From assembly GCA_964036045.1 (NCBI GenBank), contig OZ038382.1:117295429-117359428 (forward strand): DNA of 64,000 nt. The letters are read 5' to 3'. The notes beneath the pieces were generated by a model. The model saw only the letters and a list, made by a program, of their open reading frames with translations. It searched no databases and was not told where the DNA came from. The position numbers and the translations under genes were made by a program. The DNA is from Eutreptiella sp. 'Long Island Sound 2002'. Lineage: Eukaryota; Euglenozoa; Euglenophyceae; Eutreptiales; Eutreptiaceae. Shown here one piece after another: positions 34,480-44,403 of this stretch. Numbering within the stretch: the stretch's first letter is position 1; each line of letters opens with the position of its first letter.

Positions 34480-35575
34480 GTCTCCCTCACCATGCGAAGA
34501 TACTGCAATGGACCCGATTCCTCTTGTACTGGCTGCGGCGCCCCCTGGGGTACACATAATGCCCTCACTTCGATACACACTCCCCAGTGGCAGAGCACAA
34601 TGCTTCAAATGTCACCGGTCAGCAATGCAGAGGTTTTCACCCTACTTGCTAGATGCATTGCAAGCAAATGAGAGCAAAAAAAAGGCAACGAACCCCCAAA
34701 GCATGGAACTTGTCCCTCACAGTGCTCTGAGTGCCCGTCTCCGATGGACCCGATTCCTCTTGTAGTGGCTGCAGCGCCCCCTGGGGTACACATCATGCCC
34801 TCATTTGGACCCACACTCCCCAGTGGCAGAGCACAACGCTTCAAATGTCACCAGTCAGCAGTGCAGAGGTTTTCACCCTACCTGCTAGATGCATTGCAAG
34901 CAAATGAGAGCAAAAAAAGGCAACGAACCCCCAAAGCATGGAACTTGTGCCTCAGAGTGCTTTGAGTGCCCGTCTCCGATGGACCCGATTCCTCTTGCAG
35001 TGGCTGCGGCGCCCCCTGGGGTACACATAATGCCCTCACTTCAACCCAGACTCCCAAGTGGCAGAGCACAACGCTTCAAATGTCACCCATCAGCAGTGCA
35101 GAGGTTTTCACCCTACCTGCCACATGCATTGCAAGCAAATGAGAGCAAAAAAAGGCAACGAACCCCCAAAGCATCGAACTTGTGCCTCACAGTGCTTTGA
35201 GTGCCCGTCTCCGATGGACCCGATTCCTCTTGCAGTGGCTGCGGCGCCCCCTGGGGTACACATAATGCCCTCACTTCAACCCAGACTCCCAAGTGGCAGA
35301 GCACAACGCTTCAAATGTCACCCATCAGCAGTGCAGAGGTTTTCACCCTACCTGCCACATGCATTGCAAGCAAATGAGAGCAAAAAAAGGCAATGAACCC
35401 CGAAAATGTTGAACTTGTCCCTCACAGTGCTCTGAGTGCCCGTCTCCGATGGACCCGATTCCTCTTGTAGTGGCTGCAGCGCCCCCTGGGGTACACATAA
35501 TGCCCTCCTTTCGACCCAGACTCCCCATAGGCAGATAACGACAGCTCAAATGTCACCAGTCAGCAGTGCAGAGGT
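34480..35575 (+). repeat. About 237-bp satellite, array 2 left part
   Basis: Five units contain TCAGCAGTGCAGAGGTTTTC or variants, spaced about 237 bp (near 34619, 34856, 35091, 35328 and 35560). Each unit has GCCCGTCTCCGATGGACCCG, ATTCCTCTTG and GGCGCCCCCTGGGGTACACA. It is related to the array at 20720-21945: both share ACTTGT..CTCAC, CGAGTGCC(T/C)GTC, ATTCCTxTTG, TGCCCTCACTT and GCAGxGGTTTTC in the same order. Confidence 0.92.
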
Positions 35576-35666
35576 TCCTTCCTTCTTTTCGCTATCTATC
35601 CAGTAACGCCATGTCATGGTGGGAGGGAAGGTGGTGTTGAAAAACACCATTGTGGTACCGTGGCAC

Positions 35667-36167
35667 TCACCCCCGGAAGGGGCGAATGATCCCTCGGTCG
35701 GCCCGTCGGTAGGCCAACAGGCGGGGCTGGGGTGGGTCTGCCGGGGCGATCCCAACCTCATCGCTGGGCATGCTGCCCAACATCCGCTCGCCAAACAGAG
35801 TGGCAAAGGTTTCCTTCTTCTCCTTTGGCTTTCCTTCAAAGGGGATGATCCTCTGCACCTTCTTCCGTTGCTTATCTTCCTTCTCCTCCTCCTCCTTTCG
35901 TTTCCATTCAGAGGGGGAGGGCTTTCCTTCCTTCTCCTCTTCCTTCCTTGCCTTCCCTTGGAAGGGGATGATCCTCTGCACCTTCTTCTCCTTTTCCTTC
36001 TTGTCCTCTTTCTGCCTCGCTTTCCCCTGAAAGGGGATAATCTTCTGCTCCTCCTTGCCCCGGTATGGGGTGATCTTTGGGGTCCTCCGCGCCTTCTTTT
36101 CTTTCCCGGGCATTGTATAAGCCTGTAGGTGTACTACAAAAGGGAGTGGAGAGGAAAAAGGGTCCAA
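35667..36167 (-). CDS. Lys/Glu-rich repeat protein
   Basis: A frame of 167 residues built from repeats of RIIPFQGKARKEEEK-type units: TPKITPYRGKEEQ, KIIPFQGKARQKEDK, RIIPFQGKARKEEEK, RIIPFEGKPKEKKE and a final GIIRPFRG. The (I/V)IPFxGK core is kept while the Lys/Glu linkers vary, which argues for a translated frame. The start MPGKEKKARRTPK lies near 36113. It interrupts the satellite array (units stop near 35575 and resume near 36280). Highly charged, probably disordered; function unknown. Confidence 0.45.
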   Translation of the reverse strand: MDPFSSPLPFVVHLQAYTMPGKEKKARRTPKITPYRGKEEQKIIPFQGKARQKEDKKEKEKKVQRIIPFQGKARKEEEKEGKPSPSEWKRKEEEEKEDKQRKKVQRIIPFEGKPKEKKETFATLFGERMLGSMPSDEVGIAPADPPQPRLLAYRRADRGIIRPFRG

Positions 36168-36279
36168 AACAGTCCTCTGATTTCAGATGCCTCCAGTGCT
36201 GTGTTTCACTAGCAGCTGGATGTGTTGCAAGGGGGCAAAAAGAGCAAAAAAAAAAAACCACAAAGCGTCCAACCTGCCC

Positions 36280-36660
36280 CTCATCGATCTCCCGTCCCCA
36301 ATGGTCTCAAGTCCTCTTGCAGTCGCTGCGGCGCCCCTTGGGGTACACAGAATGCCCTCAGTTCAACCCAAACTCCCCATTAGGCGATCACAACATGTCA
36401 AATGTCACCAGTTAGCAGTGCAGAGGTTTTCGTCTAGGAAGTGGACGCATTGCAAGCAAAAAGGAAGCCGCGGAACCCCAAAAACGTCCAACTTGTCCCT
36501 CACAGTTCTATCAGTGCCCGTCTCCAATTGTCCCGATTCCTTGTGCAGTGGCTGCGGCGCCCCCTGGGATGTACAGAATGGCGTGATACACCAATGAACT
36601 ACCTGTTGGTTCGGCACATTTCGTCAAGTACCATCAATTAGCAGTGCAGGGGTTTTCAGT
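36280..36660 (+). repeat. Satellite array 2, right part
   Basis: Two degenerate units (GGCGCCCCTTGGGGTACACA near 36330; GGCGCCCCCTGGGATGTACA near 36555) continue the 237-bp satellite after the Lys/Glu gene insertion. Confidence 0.8.
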
Positions 36661-36884
36661 TCTGCCCGACTGGCTGGTGGTGTTGAAAACCACCGTAAAG
36701 GTCCATTTCCTCAGGCGTTGCCGAGGAGCTGGAAATTGGAACGTCTCGCCGAAGTCCGGGGTCGCTACGGGGGGGCTTGCGCGGGGAGCAATGAACAAAA
36801 CTTGGGCCTCTGCGGTGGGGGGGGGGCGGACTGAGAGGCTCACCGCTCGAGCAACGAGCCAAACTATGGGGTGGGGCACGGCCG

Positions 36885-37722
36885 CTAGGGGGCGAGAGCC
36901 AGTGGGAGTAGTGAGGAACGGGGGTGCCTGCTATACTGGGTCAGTGTCACGTGATCACTGGCTGCAAGGGGCGGTGGCTGGCAAGGAACAGGTTGAGGGG
37001 GCGGCTTGGGGATACGGGGGGGTTTAGGGGTAGCACATAGGACTTCAAGCACCACTGCTGCATGCTCCTCGTCCCTGATCAGGAAATGCGAACGCCTAAT
37101 TCGCATGCCCTCCTGCCACACCCGCAGGGGGTTTTTCTTGGGCTGCTGAACCGCAAAGCGATACATCGCTCGGCGGTTGCGCACGCCATCTACAAAATAA
37201 TGTACCCCACCCCCGTGGCTGTCCCGGATGAGCTGCAGTGTTTTGGCACTGTAGGGCCCGTGAACAGTGAGTTTGGAGGGGGTGGGGGGGTCCTTGGGTA
37301 CGTACTTGGTGGGTCGTGGGGGGGATGGCGGTGGCACGGCAGTGCACATCAGGGCCTCCTCCAGGGCTTCCAGGGGCTACCTGGTATGGGGTGGAGTGGG
37401 GTCTGGGCAGAGGACTTGGAGAGGTTGGTGCGCGGCTGGGTGGAGGGGGAGAGGGGGGCCGTGTGGGCAATGGAGGTTGGGGCGAGGCCAGTTCGCTTAG
37501 ACACTTCTCAGCGTCAGAGTCCCACGGTGGCGACGCGGGTTGGTCTCCGAACCACACGAGCTCCGGCAAATCTCCCCAGCCGTCCCGGAAGGAAGGGCTG
37601 GAGGGGACAGAAGAGGCCACGCTAAGGGGGCTACACGACATGGCGGGCTGAAAAGAGAGGGTCACGGGTGCGAGACGCCTACTTGGCGGGTGGGCGGCGG
37701 CGTGGGGGGGGTGGGGGAGCAC
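36885..37722 (-). CDS. Pro-rich N-terminal module, duplicate of 46.4-46.8 kb
   Basis: 37722-37360 encodes a Ser/Pro-rich leader (GWGDLPELVWFGDQPASPPW). After a frame change near 37380, 37349-36885 reads VHGPYSAKTLQLIRDSHGGG, NRRAMYRFAVQQPKKNPLRV and WQEGMRIRRSHFL. The second part is nearly the same protein as residues 39-150 of the gene at 46863-45778, and the DNA is about nine-tenths identical over about 330 bp (37020-37350 versus 46425-46760) in the same orientation. Past that point the two diverge, so this copy lacks the protease-like region. Confidence 0.55.
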
Positions 37723-38230
37723 TCAAGGGTCCGGGCGGGGGGCGACCCCAGCTACTAGTGCTAGACACTGAGATAGTAGACCGGGCCGGCGACGGGTCCC
37801 TTTGGCTGGCAGAGGCTTGCGAGAGATTTCTACTTCCCCTTGATGGCGTAGCAAAGGATCGGGATGCCTGTGGGTCAGTGCGTTCACCCTCCCCTGAGGC
37901 AGACCCATCGGACGAACCCTCAAAGGATGAGGAGTCCGAGGACGAGGAGTCCCCCGGCACGAAGTCCTCATCCCGCGCCTCTGCCAGCCTCAGGTCCCTT
38001 CGACCCTGGTCTGATCCCCTCTGAAGGGCCGCCGAGGCCTCGGAATCGTCCTCCTCAACCCGTGGCCTGGGCGGCACAGGGACGGTTCCCCTTTCCTCCC
38101 CGCTGGCGCCCTGCAGGCCATCCCGGAGCGCAGTGCGCATTTTTTTTGCCCCTCTGCTTCCTTTCTGGCTACGTCCACCGAGATTTTCTCTTATTGTCCC
38201 AAAAGGCCCCCTCCCCCTCCCCAAGGACAA
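37679..38230 (-). CDS. Ser/acidic disordered exon
   Basis: A frame of 183 residues with a basic N-terminus, then an acidic Ser run (GDSSSSDSSSFEGSSDGSAS) and a Pro-rich end. Preceded on the same strand by a C2H2 finger exon (38408-38169) with no clear break. Looks like the disordered tail of a nuclear protein from the P-like element cluster. Confidence 0.4.
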   Translation of the reverse strand: MSLGRGRGPFGTIRENLGGRSQKGSRGAKKMRTALRDGLQGASGEERGTVPVPPRPRVEEDDSEASAALQRGSDQGRRDLRLAEARDEDFVPGDSSSSDSSSFEGSSDGSASGEGERTDPQASRSFATPSRGSRNLSQASASQRDPSPARSTISVSSTSSWGRPPPGPLSAPPPPPRRRPPAK

Positions 38231-38412
38231 TCAGCTCCTCCGGGCCCCGGTCCCATTGCGCGGTGCCCTCGTCAGGCAGCTGGTGGTCTGGGTGTTGCTG
38301 CTCGCAGTGGCGGCGCATGTTGTGCCGCCGTTGCCAGCCGCAACCTTGGACGGGGCACTCAACAGGCAGTGCCTGCACGCCCTGCTTGCGGGCTGCCCGC
38401 ATGCTCAACTTA
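38169..38412 (-). CDS. C2H2 zinc-finger exon
   Basis: Reads VECPVQGCGWQRRHNMRRHC followed by EQQHPDH: Cys-x4-Cys-x10-His with a downstream Cys/His, a C2H2-type finger. Upstream frame 38623-38405 ends at a GTAAGT donor (near 38412), so a spliced join is likely. Part of the minus-strand cluster 41933-36885. Confidence 0.45.
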
Positions 38413-39606
38413 CCAAAAAAACCCGTTTGCGCAAGAAACCGGTTGTGCCTGTGGCTCCCCCACCTTTACGCGACGCATGCGGTGGACACAGCCGGTTAGT
38501 CCGGAAAATCCACAGCAAGGGGGGTGGAGTGTTTCTCAGTGCAGGTGGAACGCAATGTGAATCAGCATCCTCCCCAGCGTACTGTCTTCCCACAACCAGG
38601 CACGCGGCACACAACCTCCCCATCCCGCCTACGAACCATTGCAGGCAGCAGCGTAACCCCCCCGTGGGCAGCAGTGGAGCTGCTTATGTTTTGGGGGTTA
38701 GCTGCTGTGCACAGCTATCTAGGAACCCCGCTTGCAAAAGCCAGACCCCCTTTTCAGGGTCAAGGTTCACCCACTCACAGGCAGTGCATTCCACGTGCAT
38801 CAGTTTCCCTCCCGCCCCTTCCCATACCAGCACCCCATCCCCCTCCCTGCAAACAAATCTCTGGGGCATCCCTATCACGAACGCCGCGCCCGTTGCGAGC
38901 TCCTGATGGGAGGGGTCAGTGACAGTCCGGCCCCCAATGAGTGCAGAGTAAAAGGTGAGCAAAAATGGCGCAGTCTGTGCCGGTTGCCTTGGCAGGTTCA
39001 AAATTGCCACATATGGGCAACCCTTCCACAACTGAGCCGGGCCCATTGTGGGCTCCGGCCCCCCCCCTTACAAGCGGAATGCCGGCAATCCTGGCAAGTC
39101 GGTCAGCCGCCGAACATGTTTCCCATTGTTGCGCAGATTCACCGCACTCATGATATGCATGTCGCGCCCCTCACACACAATTCGCCCCCCTTGAGCTTCC
39201 CAAAATAGCTCAGCGCGTGTATCCACATCGTACTCTGCTTGTCCACCCCCACTATCCCCTGGGTCACCCAGACATGATCAGGGTCAACATACAGAAGGCC
39301 CACCCCGGACGGTTCGAAAAAATGGCACTCCTTAGGGTCAGGGTACGCTGCACCAGGCCACCACGGACGGACAACGGCTAGAGCCCTGTCGGCAGCCCTC
39401 TGGCACACCGAGGGCAGGTCTACCCGGCTGATGTCCATGTCCGCCGTGTAGTGGCGCTGCCGCGCGCAGTCAATGGACGAATAGCCAGACCGCTTCTGCT
39501 GCCGGGTCGGGTGGCGGCTGTAGATTGTGGCTACAACCAGTGCAACCGACAACCGTACCGCCAACTCAGCCACCAAGCAGTTGTGGTCGATCACCATTGT
39601 CCTCAC
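38405..39606 (-). CDS. C-terminal region of P-like element protein, broken
   Basis: 39606-39148 encodes 152 residues (ATIYSRHPTRQQKRSGYSSI, VDPDHVWVTQGIVGVDKQST). 39046-38684 encodes 120 residues (KGCPYVAILNLPRQPAQTAP, VCREGDGVLVWEGAGG) and is followed in the same frame, after one TAA at 38684-38686, by 38683-38405 (ending at the GTAAGT donor). The fold is not recognised. Position and strand make it the downstream part of the transposase gene at 41528-39849. Confidence 0.4.
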
Positions 39607-39848
39607 AAGGCAGAAGCCGTCCTCTGCCCTCTAGTTGCCACACAGACAAGCAAAAAAATTTTGTGCCCCACACCCCTTTTTCGCCAGCCACTGCAAAAAA
39701 GGCAGCAATCACTAGGAATGCCCGAACTGTGCGAACAAAGTGCAAGTACCATCAATCCCGGAACGGTTGGCTCCCAAGTTGGATGAGGTAAATGATGTAT
39801 CCAGCTTCGGCGCTGTTTTCCAGTGCTACTGTTGGCGGCAGCTCTGTG

Positions 39849-41528
39849 CTATAAACCCCCCCCTATGATTTTTTCTAGTGCCGTACCCAGAACAACGGCA
39901 TGGCCGGCAGCATGGACTAGAGGGGGCGGCAGGTTTAGGTTGTCGAGGGCTGTGCGGCCTAAAGCAGCCGTGGATTTCACGGGGACAAACGCGGGCTCTA
40001 CCTCTTGTTTGTCCTGTGGCATGGGGGGCAAGACAGGCTTGGGGTCGTCACAATGGTTATGCGGCTCCTGCAGCACACCATAAGACAACTCTCCGTGCAA
40101 AACAAGGGAAGTCCCCCCCAACATGTGGGACACCTGTTTCATCAAGTGGGGGGGGTCGAAGTTCCCACACATCCCGAACTCATCCGTTTGGAATGGAATG
40201 TGTGGAAGCTCAGGCATCCATGAGAGGGTGCTAGCACCCACGGCATACAGTGCCGCTTGCATCTCACGGGACCGCTGTGCGTCACCGTCCGTATCTGCGG
40301 ACGGGAGGTTACCATGCCGGTCCCGAAATGCTGCATTGCCGCACAGCTCAGCCATGTGTTTCCGAACAGCATGGCAATGGTCCGCCTTGAACCTGCCGCA
40401 GGTGGGGATGACCCACACAGGGACGGCAGAGTACCCCTCCTCTGTATGAGGCGCCAGAAACACCACTGTTGCCTGGTTGGCGGCGTGGTATGTATCTAGA
40501 TCCTGCTCTAGCCGCTGTGCCAGAGCCTCCACATCAGCACCACTAGCTAGCGGCATGGGGTGCCGGCAACACGTAGCGCACAATCCGACTGCCTCTGCCT
40601 CGCCAGAGATAGTGATGACGTCCTCCACATGGATTTCGTCGATGCACAGGTGCCACCCATTGCAACCCGGGATGTGGCCTAGGGCCTCCGGCAGCCAGGG
40701 CAGACCCGGCGGTTCGTTCGGACGAACAAGCGGGGCTCCCTCGCCGTGCCTTCGACCCGTGTCGTAGCTGGGCAGGTACCCAGCGTTGATTAGTGCCTGC
40801 AACAGCTTGGGGGCCCCAACGCCCAGTGCTGCTAGCGCCGCAGCATCCCTGTCCTGGTCATCCCAGGTATGCACGCTCCAGGCATCGGAGAGGTGCCCCA
40901 GCACTTTGGCTGGAGCCCACCCCGCCTGCAAAGGCCGTGCTGCACGACGCTCAGCAAGCGGGCGGTCGTCCTCCGCGATGGCTACAGCGAGCGCCTTGTA
41001 GGTCTCACAGCGCTGCCGGAACTGGTGCACGTCCTCTTGCAGCTGGCCCAGGGTCTCCTGGGCCACGTCCCCTCCTGTCGTTAGCCTCGTTGAGGCGGCG
41101 GGACACGACGTGGGGCCCCTGCCGGTAGTGGGGCTCCGTGTCCTTTGGGTCGACGGCGGTGTTCATCCCGCCGTTCAGCCTAGCCGCGTGCTTCCCGGAT
41201 AGCAAATCCAGACACGGCAGATAGGGGCCATAGCGGCCCGCTAGGTCGTCCCAACGACCATCCGTGCGGCAGTCCAGGGTAAATAGCCCTCGGCGGTCGC
41301 AGAACTCCCAAGGCGGCTTCTCGTAGTTGCCCCGCATGAAGGGGTACATCCGCCGCAGCTCGTGCAGGGTGCCGGCCTGCCTAGGGAGAACCCAGGACAC
41401 TTGCGCTCGCGAGGAGGAATCGCAGCGTCAAGATCGGGGTCCATGTCCATTGCATAGTCTACATCCGGGTTTGGCACCTGGAGAATGGGCCCCAGTCGTA
41501 CTACAGCGGCTGCAAAAGCCGCGGCCAA
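39849..41528 (-). CDS. P-element-like transposase candidate
   Basis: The main frame (41066-39849, 405 residues) contains CIDEIHVEDVITISGEAE (Asp143), a region with VVFLAPHTEEGYSAVPVWVI, then SADTDGDAQRSR and FGMCGNFDPPHLMKQVSHML (Asp304). A DE motif in strand 1 and a DPPHLhK-type motif are hallmarks of the RNase-H fold of P-element/THAP9 transposases. The upstream frame (41400-41066) reads LHELRRMYPFMRGNYEKPPW and joins by deletion of one G in a G4 run near 41072; 41528-41400 adds an acidic leader. The family assignment rests on these motifs only. It is the core of the block separating the two parts of copy A. Confidence 0.5.
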
Positions 41529-41558
41529 GGTAGATGCAACCCGGACAACCCCTAGGAG

Positions 41559-41933
41559 CTACGGATGCTTGTCTACGCGGATCAGCATGCCCCATAGGGG
41601 AGTGTCCGCGCCCATGCTACCCTGAAAGAACTCCGGCACGACTTTGCGGTACCGTACCCAGTCGGTATGCTGGGTACCCGCGCAGTGGATGCTATATGCC
41701 TTGCTGTCTGGGTTGTGCACTATGGGCAGGACCTTGCCACAGGGGCACTGCCATTTCTTTGTCGGGATGTTGCGGTTCCGCCAACCTGCGGCAACGCTAA
41801 GGGGAGCCAAGGGGGGAGATCCACGCATATCAGCCAGTGAGGTAAGGGAAGGTTGTATGGTATTTGCGACAAAAAAGGGGAGGAGGGGAGGTCGCACTGT
41901 CCCAGAGCTCCCACAGGCCATGGGTACAACCAC
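41559..41933 (-). CDS. Zinc-ribbon-like N-terminal exon
   Basis: Contains WQCPCGKVLPIVHNPDSKAY, then SIHCAGTQHTDWVRYRKVV: a C-x-C...H...C...H arrangement that could bind zinc. It lies just upstream of the P-like transposase on the same strand and may be its DNA-binding N-terminus. Joins are not resolved. Confidence 0.4.
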   Translation of the reverse strand: MVVPMACGSSGTVRPPLLPFFVANTIQPSLTSLADMRGSPPLAPLSVAAGWRNRNIPTKKWQCPCGKVLPIVHNPDSKAYSIHCAGTQHTDWVRYRKVVPEFFQGSMGADTPLWGMLIRVDKHP

Positions 41934-42269
41934 ATAGCCCGGTTACGCTCCAGCAAAGCACGAACCAGCACAAGCAACTGATTTGCAGACGTGAAACCAG
42001 AATCAGTCCCTGACCCACCCAGACCCACTTCCAAACGGACGAATAACGTGTGAGCAAGACGCACAAGTGTGGACGGCGCCCCACGCGGCCCATGTTTGGG
42101 CAGTACGCCATAAAAAAAAATTGCGTACTGCCCAAACACGGGATCTCCGGATTGGCCACTGCAGCAGCTGCAGTGGCAGATCTAAGCTTCCAGGCTTAGG
42201 GAGAGTTACCAGTTTACTGAACCGTCCACCAGGATCGCAAATGTCGCAATCACTCGGGGGCGATTAACT

Positions 42270-42495
42270 ATGCGCCATGCAGGTTTTCAACCCCAACAGC
42301 GGTCCCCAAAAACACCCCACCCGACCGGGAACTTTTTCAACTTTGGGTGTTTTTTTTTTCAACCGCGACACTTGTCCCCCCCCCCCCCCCTGTGCCGGGT
42401 TAAAATTTTGGTCCCCAAAAACACCCCACCCACCTGGGAACTTTTTCAACTTTGGGTGTTTTTTGTTTCAACCGCGACACTTGTCCCCCCCCTAC
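42270..42495 (+). repeat. 109-bp tandem duplication at block boundary
   Basis: Two units of TCCCCAAAAACACCCCACCC, GGGAACTTTTTCAACTTTGG, GTGTTTTTT and CAACCGCGACACTTGTC, each followed by a C-run. A diverged third unit (CCGCGACACTTGTC plus GGGACTTTTTC) lies at 33983-34050, at the other end of the block. Confidence 0.85.
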
Positions 42496-42499
42496 TCGG

Positions 42500-43035
42500 T
42501 TGAAATTACGCCTGCCGGAGTGATTTTTTTCCTGCCCCCCCCCCCCCGCCCTCTGGACGCAGCTGGTGCCAGCTCCATGGCTGGCACCGAGGTGTCAATA
42601 GGTATGCTCTGGGCATCCCGTGTCTGACCAAGGGCTGGAGGTGCTGTCCGTTGGGAGGCAGACTGCGACATGTCTGGTACAACCAAATCTCTTTGTTTGC
42701 GCTTCTATAGCAGAAAAGTCGCTTTTCGTGGGTGGGGGGGGGGGGGTCATGAATTTCACCGTGGTGTCATCACAAAGCCACCACCTGTCGTTGAAAACGG
42801 CATACAGCACAAAGTGACCCTCCTTCCTCGTCGATCCAATGTGCAACACCATGGCATGCAACGACCATTGCCATCCCAAGCAATCGAGAAACTCATGGTC
42901 CACAACCAACTTGTACTCTTGTTGGTTGTGGACCTGTAACCCCACGACCTCATTGAACACCAAAGATGTATACATTGGTGCCTCTCTCAGGTCACTCCCA
43001 CACGGACAAGGGGTGGGGGGTATCAGGTAACCCAA
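42500..43035 (-). CDS. USP-like C-terminal domain
   Basis: Residues 56-96 of the 43035 frame read QWSLHAMVLHIGSTRKEGHF and VLYAVFNDRWWLCDD. This matches the end of ubiquitin-specific proteases: L-x-AVVxHxG, then GHYxxY, W and a DD pair, with His74 as the expected catalytic His. No USP Cys box is seen immediately upstream; the active Cys could come from the OTU-like part or be absent. Copy B keeps the same block (NQQEYLFIVDHE, LGWQWSLHAMV, KWWLCDDARVK) but has a stop right after the His. The tail (SQSASQRTAPPALGQTRDAQ) also has a copy B counterpart near 55200. Confidence 0.6.
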
Positions 43036-43502
43036 CTGGTCGCCCCTTCATTCCCTCCTTCAGGCGTTGTCGCACACTCTGCCCCTGATTCGTCACGTGC
43101 AATACCTGCGCTGGCATGCCTGTCCCCGCCCCCCTCCCGTAGAACCTTCACCCCACAGTCACCACAGCGTTGCCAGAACTGCTCGTAGGACAAACAACAT
43201 GACAAATCGACCGCCCCAGCGGCCATGAGGTTGGGCACCATGTGCTTCCAACATTCGGCCATCTCTGCCTGCCTCATCCATTGGAATTTTGGTGCAAGGG
43301 CTTTGCACTTGCATCGCCCGCTACATCGGTACACCGTCTCACACATGGCATCCTCCAAGGCCAGCCTCTCAGCAATGTCCTGTGGATTGTATGTACCGTC
43401 TCCTCCATGTGCCACAACACCCTGCCACAATGGTCCCCAGACAACCTCCTCGTCAAGGCATCCTGCGTGCTGTCCTCCATGTCCACCCGACGCCACCAAC
43501 AT
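43023..43502 (-). CDS. Cys-rich segment between oxygenase and USP
   Basis: Reads CSGRCKCKALAPKFQWMRQA, about 30 residues later LSCCLSYEQFWQRCGDCGV, then an acidic, Gly-rich end. Paired Cys suggest a zinc-binding module. A copy B counterpart exists near 55960-55690 (LRSYEQSWQWCAQCDAKV). It overlaps the USP frame start, so a frame change near 43030 joins the two. Confidence 0.45.
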   Translation of the reverse strand: MLVASGGHGGQHAGCLDEEVVWGPLWQGVVAHGGDGTYNPQDIAERLALEDAMCETVYRCSGRCKCKALAPKFQWMRQAEMAECWKHMVPNLMAAGAVDLSCCLSYEQFWQRCGDCGVKVLREGGGDRHASAGIARDESGAECATTPEGGNEGATSWVT

Positions 43503-43593
43503 GCACTACAGCGTGGTACCCGACCCACACCAGTTGTACCCATATGGATTCTCCATTCCCCAGGGTCGCCGCGGTGCTCCACCAAGTGGCCCA

Positions 43594-44187
43594 TTATGCA
43601 CCTGCATGTAAGCGGAATGCGGTCTCATTGAGGAATGCACGGTCCCACGGCCGGAGTGTCCGGCAGTCACCACGGGAGTACAACACCACCAACCTCCTCT
43701 CCCCGTGCCAAGAACAAGAGCCATGCCATGCACCCGTACGTACGAGAACCGGTTGTTGGCATACATTGTACATGGCGCCATCTCGTGTAACACCATCCAA
43801 GCACTGCATGCTACATCTCCGTCCACCTGGACCATTAGATACACCACCCACCTCCACCAATAAGTGCCCCCGCGTGTGCTGTCCGGTGGAAAACACTGCC
43901 GACCAAGGGGACGTGTCATGCACATGCTGATGCGGTTTTGGGAGGACATTGCAAGACAATTGCATGGTAGTCCATGTGAACCATTTAGGCAACATCTGCC
44001 TTGCCATCTTGTTCACCAAAGTCACAAGTGGCTTGTAGTTGCGCGTCTGTTGCACTAGACGAGTGGGGCGGCAGTCTCTTGCATTGGTGCGGCCCTTCAT
44101 ACAGCCAACCCCTAGCTGCAAATGCCACGCTCTAAACCCCCCGACGGGCTCACGCTTGTATGGCAAAATGCTCATCATCCTGTGCAA
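43594..44187 (-). CDS. 2-oxoglutarate/Fe(II) dioxygenase-like domain
   Basis: Residues 82-115 read LPKPHQHVHDTSPWSAVFST then GQHTRGHLLVEVGG; residues 145-171 read QPVLVRTGAWHGSCSWHGER then RLVVLYS. This is the pattern of a double-stranded beta-helix oxygenase: an N-terminal H/D pair (His88 or His90 with Asp91), a GG-L strand, a distal His (His155) and an Arg about ten residues later (Arg164). The H-x-D spacing is not exactly canonical. Copy B preserves the block (KPHQHLHDSSPWSAVF, PVLLRTRAWHATCSW) with stops. TET/JBP-type oxygenases are known in some fungal and algal transposons; whether this belongs to them is inference. Confidence 0.55.
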   Translation of the reverse strand: MHRMMSILPYKREPVGGFRAWHLQLGVGCMKGRTNARDCRPTRLVQQTRNYKPLVTLVNKMARQMLPKWFTWTTMQLSCNVLPKPHQHVHDTSPWSAVFSTGQHTRGHLLVEVGGVSNGPGGRRCSMQCLDGVTRDGAMYNVCQQPVLVRTGAWHGSCSWHGERRLVVLYSRGDCRTLRPWDRAFLNETAFRLHAGA

Positions 44188-44403
44188 CGTGCAAAAGGGG
44201 GCTACCTGCAGCGAATGATCAAAGACTGCACCCCGGAAATGACCACCTCCTTTGACACCATCTCATTCCGCCTCGGCAATAACCACCACCGTCGCGCGGT
44301 GGCACTGCTCCTCCATATCCCCACAGTCACGGAAGTGCAGCGGAACGTCCCGTCCAGGCACCCAAAAAGTTGCGGATGTCAATGCGCTGTCCATCCCAAA
44401 CCC

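Noticed and set aside
43990-44230. 26-base intron near 44200 between OTU and oxygenase segments
   Set aside because: A GTAGCC...GCACAG stretch looks like a tiny intron in copy A, but copy B does not keep the acceptor, and the clear intron in the window is 159 bases long. A frameshift is simpler.
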